From positions 16,084,501-16,148,500 of the forward strand of contig CM037459.1 of NCBI GenBank assembly GCA_021014325.1: DNA of 64,000 bases, written 5' to 3'. Of this stretch, positions 53,150 to 63,971 are shown piece by piece. Below the pieces are notes generated by a model, which had not been told where the DNA came from, made no database searches, and worked only from the letters and a program-made list of their open reading frames with translations. Origin of the DNA: Plazaster borealis. Taxonomy: Eukaryota > Echinodermata > Asteroidea > Forcipulatida > Labidiasteridae. Every line of letters begins with the position of its first letter. Position 1 is the first letter of the stretch. Made by a program: the position numbers and the translations under genes.

Positions 53150-54215
53150 CATAGGCCTAAATGCCCTTTTGATAAAAAGCGAAAACAAATTACAAGTAGG
53201 ACAATCTGTGACAATCTGTTTGTTTAGCAAATTTTCAAAGTTTGTACATTTTCAAAAACTTTTGTAAAATTCTGTTTTGTGCGCGTTGGGTTGTGTGTAC
53301 GCGCCTGTACAAAAAGATTGCGCGCGGGTACTAATAGCTATATATTGCGTTCCGCGTAAGTAAATTGGCGTAAATGAGCATGCGCGCCCAACACGCTTAG
53401 CCAGCCAGTCTTAAACAGAAGTCTTTATCAGCCCTTTAAAGGCATCGTACACGTTTGGTAATTTCAAAGACCAGTGTTCTCATTTTGTGTATCCCAACAT
53501 ATGCATAAAATAACAAGCCTGTGAAAATTTGGGCTCAATTGGTCATCGAAGTTGCAAGAAAATGATGAAAGAAAATTCACCCTTGTTGTACAAATTTGTG
53601 TGCTTTCAGTTGGGAATAAAAACTTCTTGCAAGAAGTTTTTATTATTTTAGTGAGAAATTACCTCTTTCTCAAAAACTACGTTACTTCAGAGGAAATCGT
53701 TTCTCACAATGTTTTATACTAGCAACAGCTCTCTGTTGCTCGTTACCAAGTCAGTTTTTATGCTAATACATACATTTTGAGTAATTACAAAACGTGTACG
53801 ATGCCTTTAAACACCCCCACGTGACGTGCTCTCCACCAATAGGAATAACGAAACTGTCTGGGGTATTTATGAATGCCTTTTTGTTAAAATGTGAAAGAAT
53901 AAGGAAAATCGGTAGTAAAAAGACAATCTCTGACATTTTGTTTGTTAAGCGAATTTTTGAAGTTTGTACATTTTCAAAAACTTTTGTAAAATTCTGTTTT
54001 GTGCGCGTTGGGTTGTGTGTGCGCGCGTGTACACAAAAATTAGGCTGTGCGGGGAAACTAATAGCCATATATTGCGTTCCACGTAAGTAAATTGGCAGAG
54101 CTTGCGCGTCCAAAACAGCTCCAGCTGGTCTTTATCAGCCGTTTATACACCCCCTGACGTGCTCTCCACCAATAGGAATAGCGAAACTGTCTGGGGTATT
54201 TATGAATGGGGATTA
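53150..54215. repeat. two tandem ~347 bp units, first one split by a MITE
   Basis: Unit 1 is 53150-53436 plus 53807-53867; unit 2 is 53868-54215. Shared landmarks: TTTGTACATTTTCAAAAACT, TTCTGTTTTGTGCGCGTTGG, TATATTGCGTTCC, GTAAGTAAATTGGC, GACGTGCTCTCCACCAATAG and CTGTCTGGGGTATTTATGAA. Unit 2 shows the uninterrupted TCAGCCGTTTATACACC where unit 1 carries the MITE. Paired open stretches on both strands across unit 2 are not genes. Confidence 0.75.
53440..53806. mobile_element. MITE with TTAA duplication, AGGCATCGTACACG termini
   Basis: TIRs AGGCATCGTACACGTTTGGT and the complement of ACAAAACGTGTACGATGCCT differ at one base over about 24. Both ends are bordered by TTAA (53436-53439 and 53807-53810). 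TTAA duplication is the hallmark of piggyBac-type mobilisation. A perfect 30 bp palindrome lies at 53615-53644 (AATAAAAACTTCTTG and its complement). No coding region. Confidence 0.75.
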
Positions 54216-54658
54216 TTGTGAAATCTTTAATTCCAGACATTGGTCTTTTTGTCTGACAAACCAGGATTGTTTGTTATTGTTTCCAGTACAAATTGTAACT
54301 GACGCAAGATTGCAGCATGCCAAGGCAATTTATTAGCCAGGGTTGTGGAAAACCTGCTGTGGGAACCCCGGTCAGCCAAAGTGGTTAACCCTTAGACTGC
54401 CGCCAACGTACCTGTATGTGTATAAAATCCAACATCCATGCGCCACCAACATACCTGAACGTTTTCCACGTGACCAACCTTACACTTATTAATCTAACTT
54501 CCTTCTGCCGGATGTGATTTAGCATTGTTGATACCCTAATCCTTCATGTAAAAGTATTTTTGATTGGCTCATTCACAATACAATGTGTAACTCCAGCGAA
54601 TAAAATTCTGGAAACGAAACAACTTCGATCGTCACTGTATGTTGCATGGTTTTTAAAA

Positions 54659-55020
54659 ATGGCGGCCACCAGATCGACATGTTCACGAATGTCAACGCGT
54701 GAAGTTTTGGATGAAATACAGCAAAATTCTGACTCAGATTTAGCAGGAAGTGAATCTGAAAGTGAATCAGACAGTGGAGATCAGCTGGACAGTGACTTTA
54801 GCGGATTTGACAGACAGTGATTTTCGTGATGAAAATGATCATTCAAATGGCAGTAGTGACGGCAGTGATACTGATGGTACACGCAGGTCTCGGTCTTATG
54901 TTACTGTTGGAAATAGTAGGCCATCTCAAGGAAATGGCGATGGTCATGGGCGTCCAGGACGGGCTCGTGGGAGACCCATGGGCAGGACTAGGGCTCGTGG
55001 GAGACCCATGGGCAGGACTA
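54659..55020 (+). pseudogene. piggyBac transposase, N-terminal acidic part
   Basis: Starts MAATRSTCSRMSTREVLDEI, followed by a Ser/Asp/Glu-rich stretch (SGSESESESD-like) typical of piggyBac N-termini. A frame change near 54795 leads to TDSDFRDENDHSNGSS and a basic AT-hook-like tail GRPMGRTRARGRPMGRTK made of a 30 bp DNA repeat. The frame is cut at 55020 by the LINE insertion. Confidence 0.75.
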
Positions 55021-55139
55021 AATAATAATAATAATAATAAGACTTGTAATGCGCACATATCCACCCTGCTGGGTGTTCAAGGCGCAGTAAAACCAAAAAA
55101 CAAAGCAAAACAAAACAAAGAAAAACAGACACAACAAAA

Positions 55140-55936
55140 TTAGTCCTTGAAAACCTGTGACATAAGATAAGTTTTGAGAAGAGATTTGAATTTTGTGGTA
55201 CAAAGACAAGATCTAAGATTAAGTGGTAGAGAGTTCCAGATGCATGGCGCAGCTGAAGAAAAAGACCTGTCACCCCATGAGTATCGAGACTTGGGTTCAA
55301 TGAGGAGAAGCATGGAACTTGATCGAAGATTCCTTGACGGAGTGTAAACTTGAAGTAGTTCAGAAATATAGTGGGAAGCCTTGCCATTAAGTGCTTTGTG
55401 GACAATGAGCATCAGCTTGAAGATGATTCGTTGAGAGATAGGGAGCCAGTGTAGTTGTTTCAGAATGAGGGTGATAGAACAGGATTTTCTAGGAATGCGG
55501 GCAGCGGTAATTTGGAGGCGTTGAAGACGGGAAATCTGGTTGTTAGGAAGACTGCAGAGAAGAGCATTGCCGTTGTCAAGACGAGCAAATGCATTATGAC
55601 CTTTCAGTGGCACTTTTGTCCAAGTACTTGTGAATCTTACCATTCCTGATGTGATATGATGACAGACGAACAATGTTGTTGATGTGTGGTTGAAGTGTCA
55701 TCGATGAATCAAAAATAACCCCTAAGTTCCGAACTTGCAGGGAGCTATCCGAGCATCACCGATGGAAATGTATGGCACTGAAACCAACTGTTGACGTGAC
55801 CCAAATAGAAAGAACTCTGTCTTATCATCATTTAACTTCAGGAGTTTTGTTGTGTCCAATGTCGAATCTTTTGGATGCATTTCTCAAGTCTTGCATTAGA
55901 TGCATTGGCGTTTTCTGGGAAGATTTAAACGTGATG
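55140..55936 (-). pseudogene. LINE reverse transcriptase, C-terminal part
   Basis: 55673-55140 is open for 177 codons: HNAFARLDNGNALLCSLPNN, QISRLQRLQITAARI, LKQLHWLPISQRIIFKLMLI, ALNGKASHYISELL, RYSWGDRSFSSAAPCIWNSL, then FKSLLKTYLMSQVFKD and the stop. This is the standard end of L2/CR1-type RT proteins. The segment 55936-55673 carries the preceding thumb region (LGVIFDSSMTLQPHINNIV) in other frames. Confidence 0.8.
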
Positions 55937-55940
55937 TATA

Positions 55941-57599
55941 TGTGACAGATGTCTTTTAGGTTATTCTTTAAATAAGTTGCTTTAATTATTTTTTATACAG
56001 TTGTGTTGTTTAAGACTTTGAATAATTTAATAACTTAAAGCAGACTGCCCCTTTAACCACGAGTGGATACAATCTTGGTAAAGAGTGACCAGTTGCAGGC
56101 AGGCACTGCACTGCAGGGGGTTGCATGCATTGCACAATATACCAGACCACTTGCCAGCTAACACTCACTTGGGTGAGGTCATACACTGTTCCTCTCATCA
56201 TACTCATCAAGAGATTAAGGCGATCTATTTAAGCCAGGAGAGTTTTATTGCAAGGGGTGAGTACATGTACTTGTTTACCTCTTCTTTGATTCATACTTTG
56301 TTTAATCATGGAGTTTATTGCTCCATGGTTTAATTGGTTTTCATAATTATTAGAGATATTTAATAAGTTTATTCACCATCAGTTGTGTACTTGACATCAC
56401 TGATTGTAAGGTCATACTATTTCCACATTTCTTAAGAAGTTTTCTCTATTGGTTATCCTCAATACTTCTTTCATTGCATATTTCCAGGAAGTTTAAGTTA
56501 CTTTTGATTGGGTTTAGATTTGCTATCATTTAAAGTAAGGTTTTGTTTACTTACTTGATTAGAAGCCTTAAGATATAAGAAAGTGCTTTAATTTATTCAT
56601 TTATTAACTGTTGGCTTATAGAACTTCTTTTACCTCTATTATTTAATTCTCATTGATTGGTTAAGTTGGAACATTATTGGTAAGAAACACATTATTTTCA
56701 GTGCTATGGTCAAACCTTTCCTATGTACCTGTATTAGTTTATAGCTCCATGGTTTAAGCCATTGTTTCATACACTATGCTACAACTTAATGCCTCACTGT
56801 GTGGAATGTCTAATTCCTACTGGTCAGTCAGAGGGCAGAGAGTAGAATTGCCTTGGGGTATATGCTGAGTAGTATTTGTGGTCAGGAAGTGAGCATATCG
56901 ATAATCAGTGTTGCTGCGCAGCATAGTTTATCGATATACAGTATATTTTAGTGCACTGTGTTAGATTCCAGGTTAGTACAGCAATCGATATGTGATCACC
57001 GCTACATTGCCAGTACTATCCTTGGATCTTTGTTTATTACTAAGTACCATTTCTCTGTAAACTCATTATATATTCGCTCTGTTGTATGCCATGAGTGGTG
57101 GTATAGCTTTTGTTTTTCTTTATGCAAGTTTTTGACTTATTACTCCTTGAATGACTCTTATATATTCTTTGGAGGTATTTACTTTTCTTATTGCTTTAGT
57201 GGTTTAAGACACAGACTAGCCTTGAGTATTTTGTGGTACAAAGAATTCCTTATTCAAGCGGTGTTCAGCAGAGAGGTTTTCTTTTAGTGATTTGAAGTTA
57301 AGTTTAAGTTATCTAAACATAAAAGGATTATAATAGGTATAAAGAATGAAGGAAACTTTAATTAAGTCCATTCTTAATCTCTTGAGAAGCCTTACACTTT
57401 CTTTATATAAGAATTTGGTGTTTCTTTGTTATGATTTGTATTTGTTATCTCCTTTAGGAGTAATTATTAAGTAGCTATTGTTATTGAATATTAACATATT
57501 ATTTCTCGTCTCATTTTCTATCTTTAAATAGTCAATGTGCCAGCCTTTTTTTGTTTTGGTAATAAATAAATACATTTGCAACAAAGAACTACTGTCACA
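55941..57599. mobile_element. solo LTR (1659 bp) inserted in LINE RT
   Basis: Starts TGTGACAGATGTCTTTTAGG and ends AACTACTGTCACA, with a TATA duplication on each side (55937-55940, 57600-57603). The insertion point is just past the YADDTQLY catalytic box of the LINE. Interior words are shared with the solo LTR at 42376-43617 (AATGCCTCACTGT, TTGCCTTGGGGTATA, CTCTGTAAACTCATTAT). No coding region is supported, including the open stretch at 56958-57287. Confidence 0.85.
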
Positions 57600-57603
57600 T
57601 ATA

Positions 57604-58713
57604 GCTGAGTGTCGTCTGCATACACATGGTAATTCAGATTAAAGTTCAGGATGATGTCACGAATCGATAAAGTGTACAGCGTAAACCACTGCAGGCCCAG
57701 TACCTACCCCTGTGGCACAGAGTAGTTTAAAACAACAGGGTCTGATATCGCGGTGCCAATACATACATGCTGAGTTCTATTGTAGAGATACGATTTGCAC
57801 CATGCTAGGGCTGTGTCCTCTATGCCAAGGTGATTCTAGAGCCGAGAGAGAAGGATGTTGTGATCAACAGTGTCAAAGGCAGCACTCAGGTCTAGCAGGA
57901 CTATAGTGCTGTTAGGTTACCATTGTCCATTGCCGAAAGAATATCGTTGCTCACACGGACTAGTGCAGCTTCTGTCCCATGGAAAGGCTTGTATGCTGAC
58001 TGGAACACGTCGGACAGGTTAAAATTATGAATGTGATCAGAAATGCGTGATGAAACTACTCGTTCGATGACTTTTCCAAGATATTTTAAATTTGCAACCG
58101 GTCTGTAGTTTTTGAATATCTCCTTGTCCAGGTTTGGTTTCTTGATGAGCGGCCTGATGTAGGAAACTTTGAGGCTATCGGGGAAACAACCGGAACTGAG
58201 AGATTCGTTTACAAGATTAGTGATGTAGGGTACAAATATATCAATGTTTTGCTTCATCATGGATGTTGACACTGGATCCAGCTCACAGGATTTTGAAGAA
58301 GATTTCATAACAACCCTTTGAATCTCAGCAACAGTGGCAGGCTCAAACACAGATAGTCTACACTCTGGTTGAAGATGTGGTAATGTCTGCGGCACGTTGT
58401 AAGGGACTGATGAAAATGATGAGCGGATGTCTGAAATTTTGGTGACAAAGAATTTCTGGAATTCATTTGCCAAGTCCTGATCATTGTAAGTGGATGGAAG
58501 GACAGGGGTTTTGGGTTTGTCGCTGTACATATCCAATTTGCCATTTTTCCGCCATTTCTGCTCAAGTTGACGACAGATCTTTCTTGCTGTACGAATATCA
58601 TCATTGAACCAGGAAACTTCAGTTTGGACCTTGACTGATCTTGTTTTCCAAGGTGCGTATTTATCCAAGATGTCACTGACAGTACTCTCATATTGGCTGA
58701 CATAGGAATCCAA
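57604..58713 (-). pseudogene. LINE reverse transcriptase, N-terminal and catalytic part
   Basis: 58713-57901 is open for 270 codons. It has a linker with VSWFNDDIRTARKICRQLEQ, then RT motifs FPDSLKVSYIRPLIKKPNLD, NYRPVANLKYLGKVIERVV and FQSAYKPFHGTEAALVRVSN. After a frame change the minus strand continues LLDLSAAFDTVDHNILLSRL (first catalytic Asp region), a VPQG box, and YHVYADDTQLY (57636-57604) with the catalytic Asp pair. Coding is then interrupted by the solo LTR. Confidence 0.85.
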
Positions 58714-58837
58714 GCAGTCGTGATCAATTTCCAGCTTTGCTAAATGAGTTCCTATGCTTGGAACACTTCAGGAGAATTCACATGTTTCCAATGTCGGCTC
58801 TTTATAGTGACGGTTGGGACTTTGGGCTTGCACAGAC

Positions 58838-59600
58838 TCACATGACTGCATAATGGTCTGAGAATCCAGGTAGAATAACAAAGTCTGAGACAATAGGTGG
58901 GGTGATGTCACGAGTTATGACAAGGTCCAGGCAATGACCGAGACGATGAGTCGGCTCCTTGATAAGCTGGGTAAGACCGAAAGCCTGAAGTAGATGCTTA
59001 AACTGGTTTGCATTGGTGTTGTGGATGTCATCAACATGAATGTTAAAGTCACTGGTGATGATGATTTCCGATGGATGAAGGAGATATTCCAAAATCAAAT
59101 TCTCAAACTCCCTAAGAAAACTTGAGAAAGTCACATGTTGGCCGTTGGAATCTCTTTCAGGTCTGTATACAATGACAAGGCGAACAGATTTAGAGTTTCC
59201 GGAAACCTCAGCATGAAGAGATTCAAAAGTTGTGTATTGGACGTCATTACTTTTCACAGAGACAAATAAAGTAGATCTGTACAGTATTGCAACTCCTCCA
59301 CCGGTCTTGTGAGGTCTTGGGATGTGATGAAAGTAGTAGCCAGCAGGGGTATGATGACATGTTTAGTTGTCATCTGGTCTCAGCCATGATTCTGAAACGG
59401 CAACAAGGTCCAGATCTTTTTGCATAACAAAATCAGCAAAATCGTCATACTTGTTACAGATGGACTGTGTGTTCAGAATACAAAGGCTGAGTTGAGATTT
59501 GGCTGGAGTCACTGGTGCTAGAACAGATGGGAGTGTAACTTCAGGTATAGGGGGTTTATGAACAGTTCTACGGCGACCAGCTTTTTTACCACGATTTATG
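58838..59600 (-). pseudogene. LINE apurinic-type endonuclease
   Basis: The upper part has SLCILNTQSICNKYDDFADF, DLVAVSESWLRPDDN and TGGGVAILYRSTLF (59500-59270). 59257-58838 is open with LVIVYRPERDSNGQH, IIITSDFNIHVDD, THRLGHCLDLVITR and LPGFSDHYAV, i.e. the N, E, D-N and S-D-H catalytic motifs of APE-like endonucleases. The domain nicks the target for target-primed reverse transcription. A stop lies near 59360. Confidence 0.8.
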
Positions 59601-59735
59601 TGTAGGTCGGTAAACAGTGCTGGGATTTACAAAAAGGCCAAGATTCTGCAATGTAAATTTACAGGAAGGCAGAGTTGAAGCACGTGTGGATGGGGCAAAG
59701 GGCTAGGGCTCATGGGAGACCCATGGGCAGGACTA

Positions 59736-60331
59736 GGACTCGCGGAAGGGCTGCTACAGTTGTAAATCGACCCCAGCGCCGTGGAATCCAGCCTGATAAT
59801 GAAAATGGTTGGAATATAGACAATAGTGATGTGGGTATGCCCGACTTCACTGGGCAAGCAGGGTTGAATGTCCCCCAGCCAAATAATCCAAGTGAGTGGA
59901 TTGAACTGTTTTTTTAAGCAAGCTAAACTTGTGGTTATTGCACGTGAAACAAACCTGTACTATAGACAATATATGGCTACTACTCCCCAGGACCATATTC
60001 GTCGACAATCTCACGTTCGTGATTGGATCGACATTGATGCCGAACAAGAAATAAAACTTTTTTTCGCAATCACAATCACCATGGGCATTTTGCAAAAGCC
60101 ACAAGCTGCTCCACGGGCTTGACGGGGGATGTTAATTATGATCCCTCATACAAAATCCGTCCTCTCTACAATGCTTTTCGTACTCGTGCTCGAGAAGTTT
60201 ACACCCCTAGTAGGGATCTCGGTCTGGATGAGGGCACAGTGCTTTGGAAGGGCCACATAAGTTATCGTATCTATAATCTGAACAAGCCTATAAAGTTTGG
60301 TGTCAAGACATTAATGGTATCTGAATCTGCG
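59736..60331 (+). pseudogene. piggyBac transposase, middle part
   Basis: After the basic tail comes NIDNSDVGMPDFTGQAGLNV, PQPNNPSEWIELFF, then in the next frame LVVIARETNLYYRQYMATTP and LFFAITITMGILQKPQ, then GDVNYDPSYKIRPLYNAFRT, YTPSRDLGLDEGTVLWKGHI and NLNKPIKFGVKTLMVSESA. The Asp in LDEGTVLWKG corresponds to the first catalytic Asp of piggyBac. Two frame changes (near 59915 and 60120). Cut at about 60332 by a LINE tail. Confidence 0.8.
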
Positions 60332-60332
60332 C

Positions 60333-60373
60333 CTTGAACACCCAGCAGGGTGGAAATGTGCGCATTACAAGTC

Positions 60374-60406
<33 letters not shown>
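60333..60406 (+). repeat. minimal LINE 3'-end copy with (TTA)n tail
   Basis: CTTGAACACCCAGCAGGGTG then AATGTGCGCATTACAAGTC and (TTA)n equals the last ~45 bases of the LINE at 55021-59704, here on the plus strand. It is an extreme 5'-truncated insertion of the same LINE family. It interrupts the transposase between SESA and DTGY. Confidence 0.8.
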
Positions 60407-60407
<1 letters not shown>

Positions 60408-60408
60408 C

Positions 60409-60600
60409 TGACACAGGATATTTATGCTGCTAGGAGGTATACACTGGTAAAGCAGAGCCTAGTGAACATGGAGTAACTTACGATACTTTAATGAAACTAG
60501 TTGAGCCAAGATTTTGGAACCAGTGGTACAGAGTGTTTATGGACCGGTACTTCAACTCACCCAAGTTGTTTGAGGCTCTCTACCTAGCCTTGATCAAGGC
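60409..60600 (+). pseudogene. piggyBac transposase, second catalytic Asp segment
   Basis: Reads TGYICCYEVYTGKAEPSEHG-like and VTYDTLMKLVEPRFWNQWYR, VFMDRYFNSPKLFEALYLAL, IKA. The Asp in FMDRYF is at the place of the second catalytic Asp. Continues at 62160 after removal of the 1.5 kb insert. Confidence 0.75.
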
Positions 60601-62159
60601 AGTCGCATTTTTCACTCCAAAAAAGACGCCGTAAACACACCCGTATACGCTGTGCGTAAGGTGTGTATCACATCGCACGACCAACCCGTATACACTGTGC
60701 GTAATGTGTGTATCACATCGCACGACGCCCGTAAACACACTGTGCGCAGGTCATCCGCACTCGTACCACTCTCCGCATGCGGAGGCCGTCAGGCTGACGG
60801 GTCTGTAACTTCCGGATTAATGTGTTTCTTGATATTTTCGTCCAATATTGGACGAAAATGGGGGGGCTCTCGGATTGCTAGTATGCAGCTCATGAATATT
60901 TAAATCTTTCGTCAGACCTATTGTAGACAACACAGGATGGGAAGTAAATGAATTATTCATTTTGACGTCCAATCACGAGCTTCTCTCAATATGACCTTTG
61001 TACCATATCATGCTTGCTGTATGTGATGCGATGTGAGTAGTTACCGACTTAATGGCATTTGTGTGTAGCATTGTCTCAGCCATTTGGACCGGTAAGTGCG
61101 TGATATCACCCAGGCTGGTCAGTCCAAGTGCTGAACTGGCGCGGCTCCTGGAGCTTTATGCGCTGCACTCAAGTTCCCTCATTGGACTACCCTGATCATT
61201 CGCCATTCTTTTGGTTATTAATTCTGGTGTTGATGTAGTTTCTGCATCTGTGTTTTCCTGACATGTCCTCTCAAAGTCCAACTCTGTGCAGCCACACCGT
61301 CTTCATACTTTTGAATTGTTCTCAGACAGGGTCTTATAAGAATTTACTGCTAAACAAAAATTGACAGGATACAGCCACACATGAAACATGTGAAATAGAT
61401 TTTTAGCTACCCTATTCTAGTGAGTATACTTGGGAATTTTGGTGTTAGGCAGCTCTTTTTTAGTGTGATATAAAAAGTGATATAAAAAGTGCAATGAGCT
61501 ATATATGCCTTCATGATGAAACAATCAACAATGGTAGTTTATTGAGGTTTTTGTTTTGATATTCTACCTCCAATGAATGCACCAACAATGATTAAGTCAC
61601 TGTTTAATGATGCAAGATGGAGACAGGAGATGGTCAATCGGGCCTTACATCATTTCAAAAAACACATCAGAAAAGCGTCTTCCTGCTGGAAAATGGTGTA
61701 TGTAACAAATCAATCCACGCAACCTCATTTGTTTAATTTCTGCCATGCCCTCATTGTCTCGCTCAGCTGAGGAGAATGGGATAGATATTATTATAACAAA
61801 ATATTCCCAAATTCAAACCGGCGCGCCAGTGCAGTAGCCACATCTGGATACTGCATGCATATTCATAAGAATGAGTAAACAAGACTTCTGCCACTGACCA
61901 ATGGGGTCTCGCCTTTCGCGCGCATTATAATAATGAGTCATTGGCTTACGAGACAGAACAGTCAAGGCGTTGATTCAGTGAGTACAGTACGCATACAGCT
62001 CACACGAGCACGCGCACACTGTACATGTACTGCACACACAGACACCATGCACACAGCTCGGGTGGGTTGGTAGCTCGGGTGGTAGTGCGGCGCAAATAAA
62101 ATAAAAATGAAAACAATAAAATATAATTGAGAAAAAAACTCCAACGCCTTGATCAAGGC
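60601..62159. mobile_element. unclassified 1.5 kb insertion with 14 bp target duplication
   Basis: The 14 bp palindrome GCCTTGATCAAGGC lies at 60587-60600 and 62146-62159, so the insert proper is 60601-62145. No clear TIR; the 3' side is A-rich (AAAATAAAAATGAAAACAAT). It contains 46 bp tandem units at 60645-60745 (CGTATACNCTGTGCGTAA, TGTGTATCACATCGCACGAC), a perfect 26 bp palindrome at 60834-60859 (ATTTTCGTCCAAT and its complement), and a 65-codon plus-strand open stretch (61573-61770) of unknown nature. Confidence 0.65.
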
Positions 62160-62880
62160 TACTCTCTACCAGGAAAACGTACTGGCATGTGGGACAGTAA
62201 TGCAGAATCGCAGAGGTATGCCACGTGTTCTTAGAAAGACAAAACTAGCAAGAGGAGAAACCTGTATTCGAAGGAATGGCCACATAATGGCCTTGAAGTG
62301 GAAAGACAAAAGGGATGTTTATTTGTTGTCAACTTTCCACAATGGTAAAATGGCTGACACAGGAAAACTTGATCGATCTACTGGTGAAAATCGTCACAAA
62401 CCAGACTGCGTCATCGATTACAATAAGAAAATGGGGGCAGTAGATGTGACTGATGACTGATGACTGATCAGATGTCAAAGTACTATTCATTCGCCAACAA
62501 AACAATTAAATGCTGGAAAAATATGTTTTTCTACATGCTGAACATCATGATGACCAATGCATTGTACCGCAAGTACACTGACAAGCCACTTGACCATTTC
62601 GAGTTTCGATGTATGGTTGTGAAGCACTTTGTCACAACATCATCCCATCTCAAGATGCCTGCCCCACACCAAAGAAGACCAGCTGGTGAACCTCTTGGCA
62701 GACTTCAATGTGCAGTGTTAAGGGTCATCACTTCCCTGACCCTTGTCTATCAACAGCAAGGAAGAGGCGAGGTCAGCGGCAATGTGTTGTCTGCTCAGCA
62801 CAAGGAAAAAGGACTGACACGACAATATAATGTTCAAAAGGGCTTGTGTGTCACCTTGCTTTCGCATTTACCACACAAAT
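62160..62880 (+). pseudogene. piggyBac transposase, C-terminal part
   Basis: 62149-62460 reads LYQENVLACGTVMQNRRGMP, GHIMALKWKDKRDVYLLSTF and CVIDYNKKMGAVDVTDD, with the third catalytic Asp in GAVD. A small duplication (GATGACTGATGACTGA near 62450-62466) shifts the frame; MSKYYSFANKTIKCWKNMFF, YMLNIMMTNALYRKY follow. The end in another frame has the Cys-rich CVVCSAQGKR and CSKGLCVTCFRIYHT zinc-binding tail (62785-62870). All three Asp positions survive, but in separate pieces. Confidence 0.8.
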
Positions 62881-63430
62881 AAAAAAAAAAACAAGTAAAA
62901 AAATGTAGCCTGTTGTTATTTCTGTAAAAAAAAACGACTTTAGCCAAAAAAAAAAATTTTTAAATTAAATATTTGTTTTATTATTTTTGGGGGGTATGCC
63001 GATGATGAAAATGTTGAATTATGGAGTCAAAACAACCACTGAATTGCTACTTTTGAAGGTTACAGAGGATAGGAACTATAAATAAGCATGACAAAATACA
63101 ATATACAAACATTTGGACAAGACCAAGCCTGATGTTATTTCTGTGAATAAAAAATCAAGGCTTGTGAAAAAATTACTTTGGCCAAAATGAGACTTAGCAT
63201 GCCAATGATGGAAATTTTGAATTTTTGGGTCAAACCAACCACTGAATTGTTGCTTTTGAAGGTTACAGAGGCTAGAAACTATAAACAAGCATGGAAAAAA
63301 TACAATATATGAACATTTGGACATGTAAGACTAAGCTAAAGTACTTAATAATACAGAAAATGGGTGAAGTTAGTGAAAATGGCCAGCAGGGAGTTGTGGA
63401 ATTTATTACAAGTGGCCGGCAGTCTAAGGG

Positions 63431-63971
63431 TTTTTATAGGATCTGATGCATGACATTGACATGTATGCATGTACTGAATGCAATTTTAAGCGGGGACATT
63501 TTATTTAAGGAAGTTGACCAAAAACACCTCTGTATGTTGAGATTTATTATGCCATGGTGCAGGACAGGAAGTTGAAGGCTCATTGACCATAGGATTTTGT
63601 GGAAACAGGAGATTTAACTTATAGTATGTAAACGCGATACGCATTTTAATTGGGATTCGGTGAGTTCATGTAAGATGAGTGTTATACATGTATGTTGAGG
63701 ACGAGGTCAGCAGCAGTGTTTTTAACCCGAATCAAGTCTATAGAGGTGACAAATGCATGAACAAGGAGAAGAGTGGAATCATAATCAAGATGGCATCTGA
63801 TTTGACCTATTTTTCTGATTTGCATGAGAGGCTGCTTTGCAGATATTTGTTACTTGATCGGTCATACACATCAAAAAATCCATAAGAACACCAAGGTTTC
63901 TAACAATACAAGATGGTTGAATAAAGTATGTATGTACTATGACAATTTTAAAAACAAGAAGTTTTGATTAC
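63431..63971. other. FAM81-like gene intron, unassigned
   Basis: No gene or clear repeat; a 68-codon plus-strand open stretch (63679-63885) is not supported. Confidence 0.4.

Larger units (their letters stand above)
55021..59704 (-). mobile_element. L2/CR1-like LINE, nearly full length, split by a solo LTR
   Basis: Minus strand. The 5' end is near 59704, endonuclease 59600-58838, RT 58713-57604 and 55936-55140, and the 3' end at 55021 has a (TTATTA)n tail after GTGCGCATTACAAGTC. The flanking 31 bp units (54990-55020 and 59705-59735) differ by one base; this may be the target duplication, but the target itself is a 30 bp tandem repeat. Net length without the LTR is about 3.0 kb, normal for this group. 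Stops and frameshifts (for example near 58740 and 57900) indicate an inactive copy. Confidence 0.8.
54389..63430 (+). mobile_element. piggyBac element with nested insertions
   Basis: The left terminus CCCTTAGACTGCCGCC (54389-54404) follows TTAA (54385-54388); the right terminus GGCCGGCAGTCTAAGGG (63414-63430) is its complement, followed by TTTT where TTAA is expected. Transposase coding pieces lie at 54659-55020, 59736-60331, 60409-60600 and 62160-62880 in collinear order. Removing the LINE (55021-59704), a LINE tail (about 60333-60406) and an unclassified insert (60601-62159) leaves about 2.7 kb, a usual piggyBac size. Confidence 0.85.

Noticed and set aside
54944..55405. 153-codon minus-strand protein spanning the LINE end and piggyBac
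   Set aside because: It joins the LINE 3' untranslated tail to the antisense of the transposase AT-hook region; an insertion artefact.
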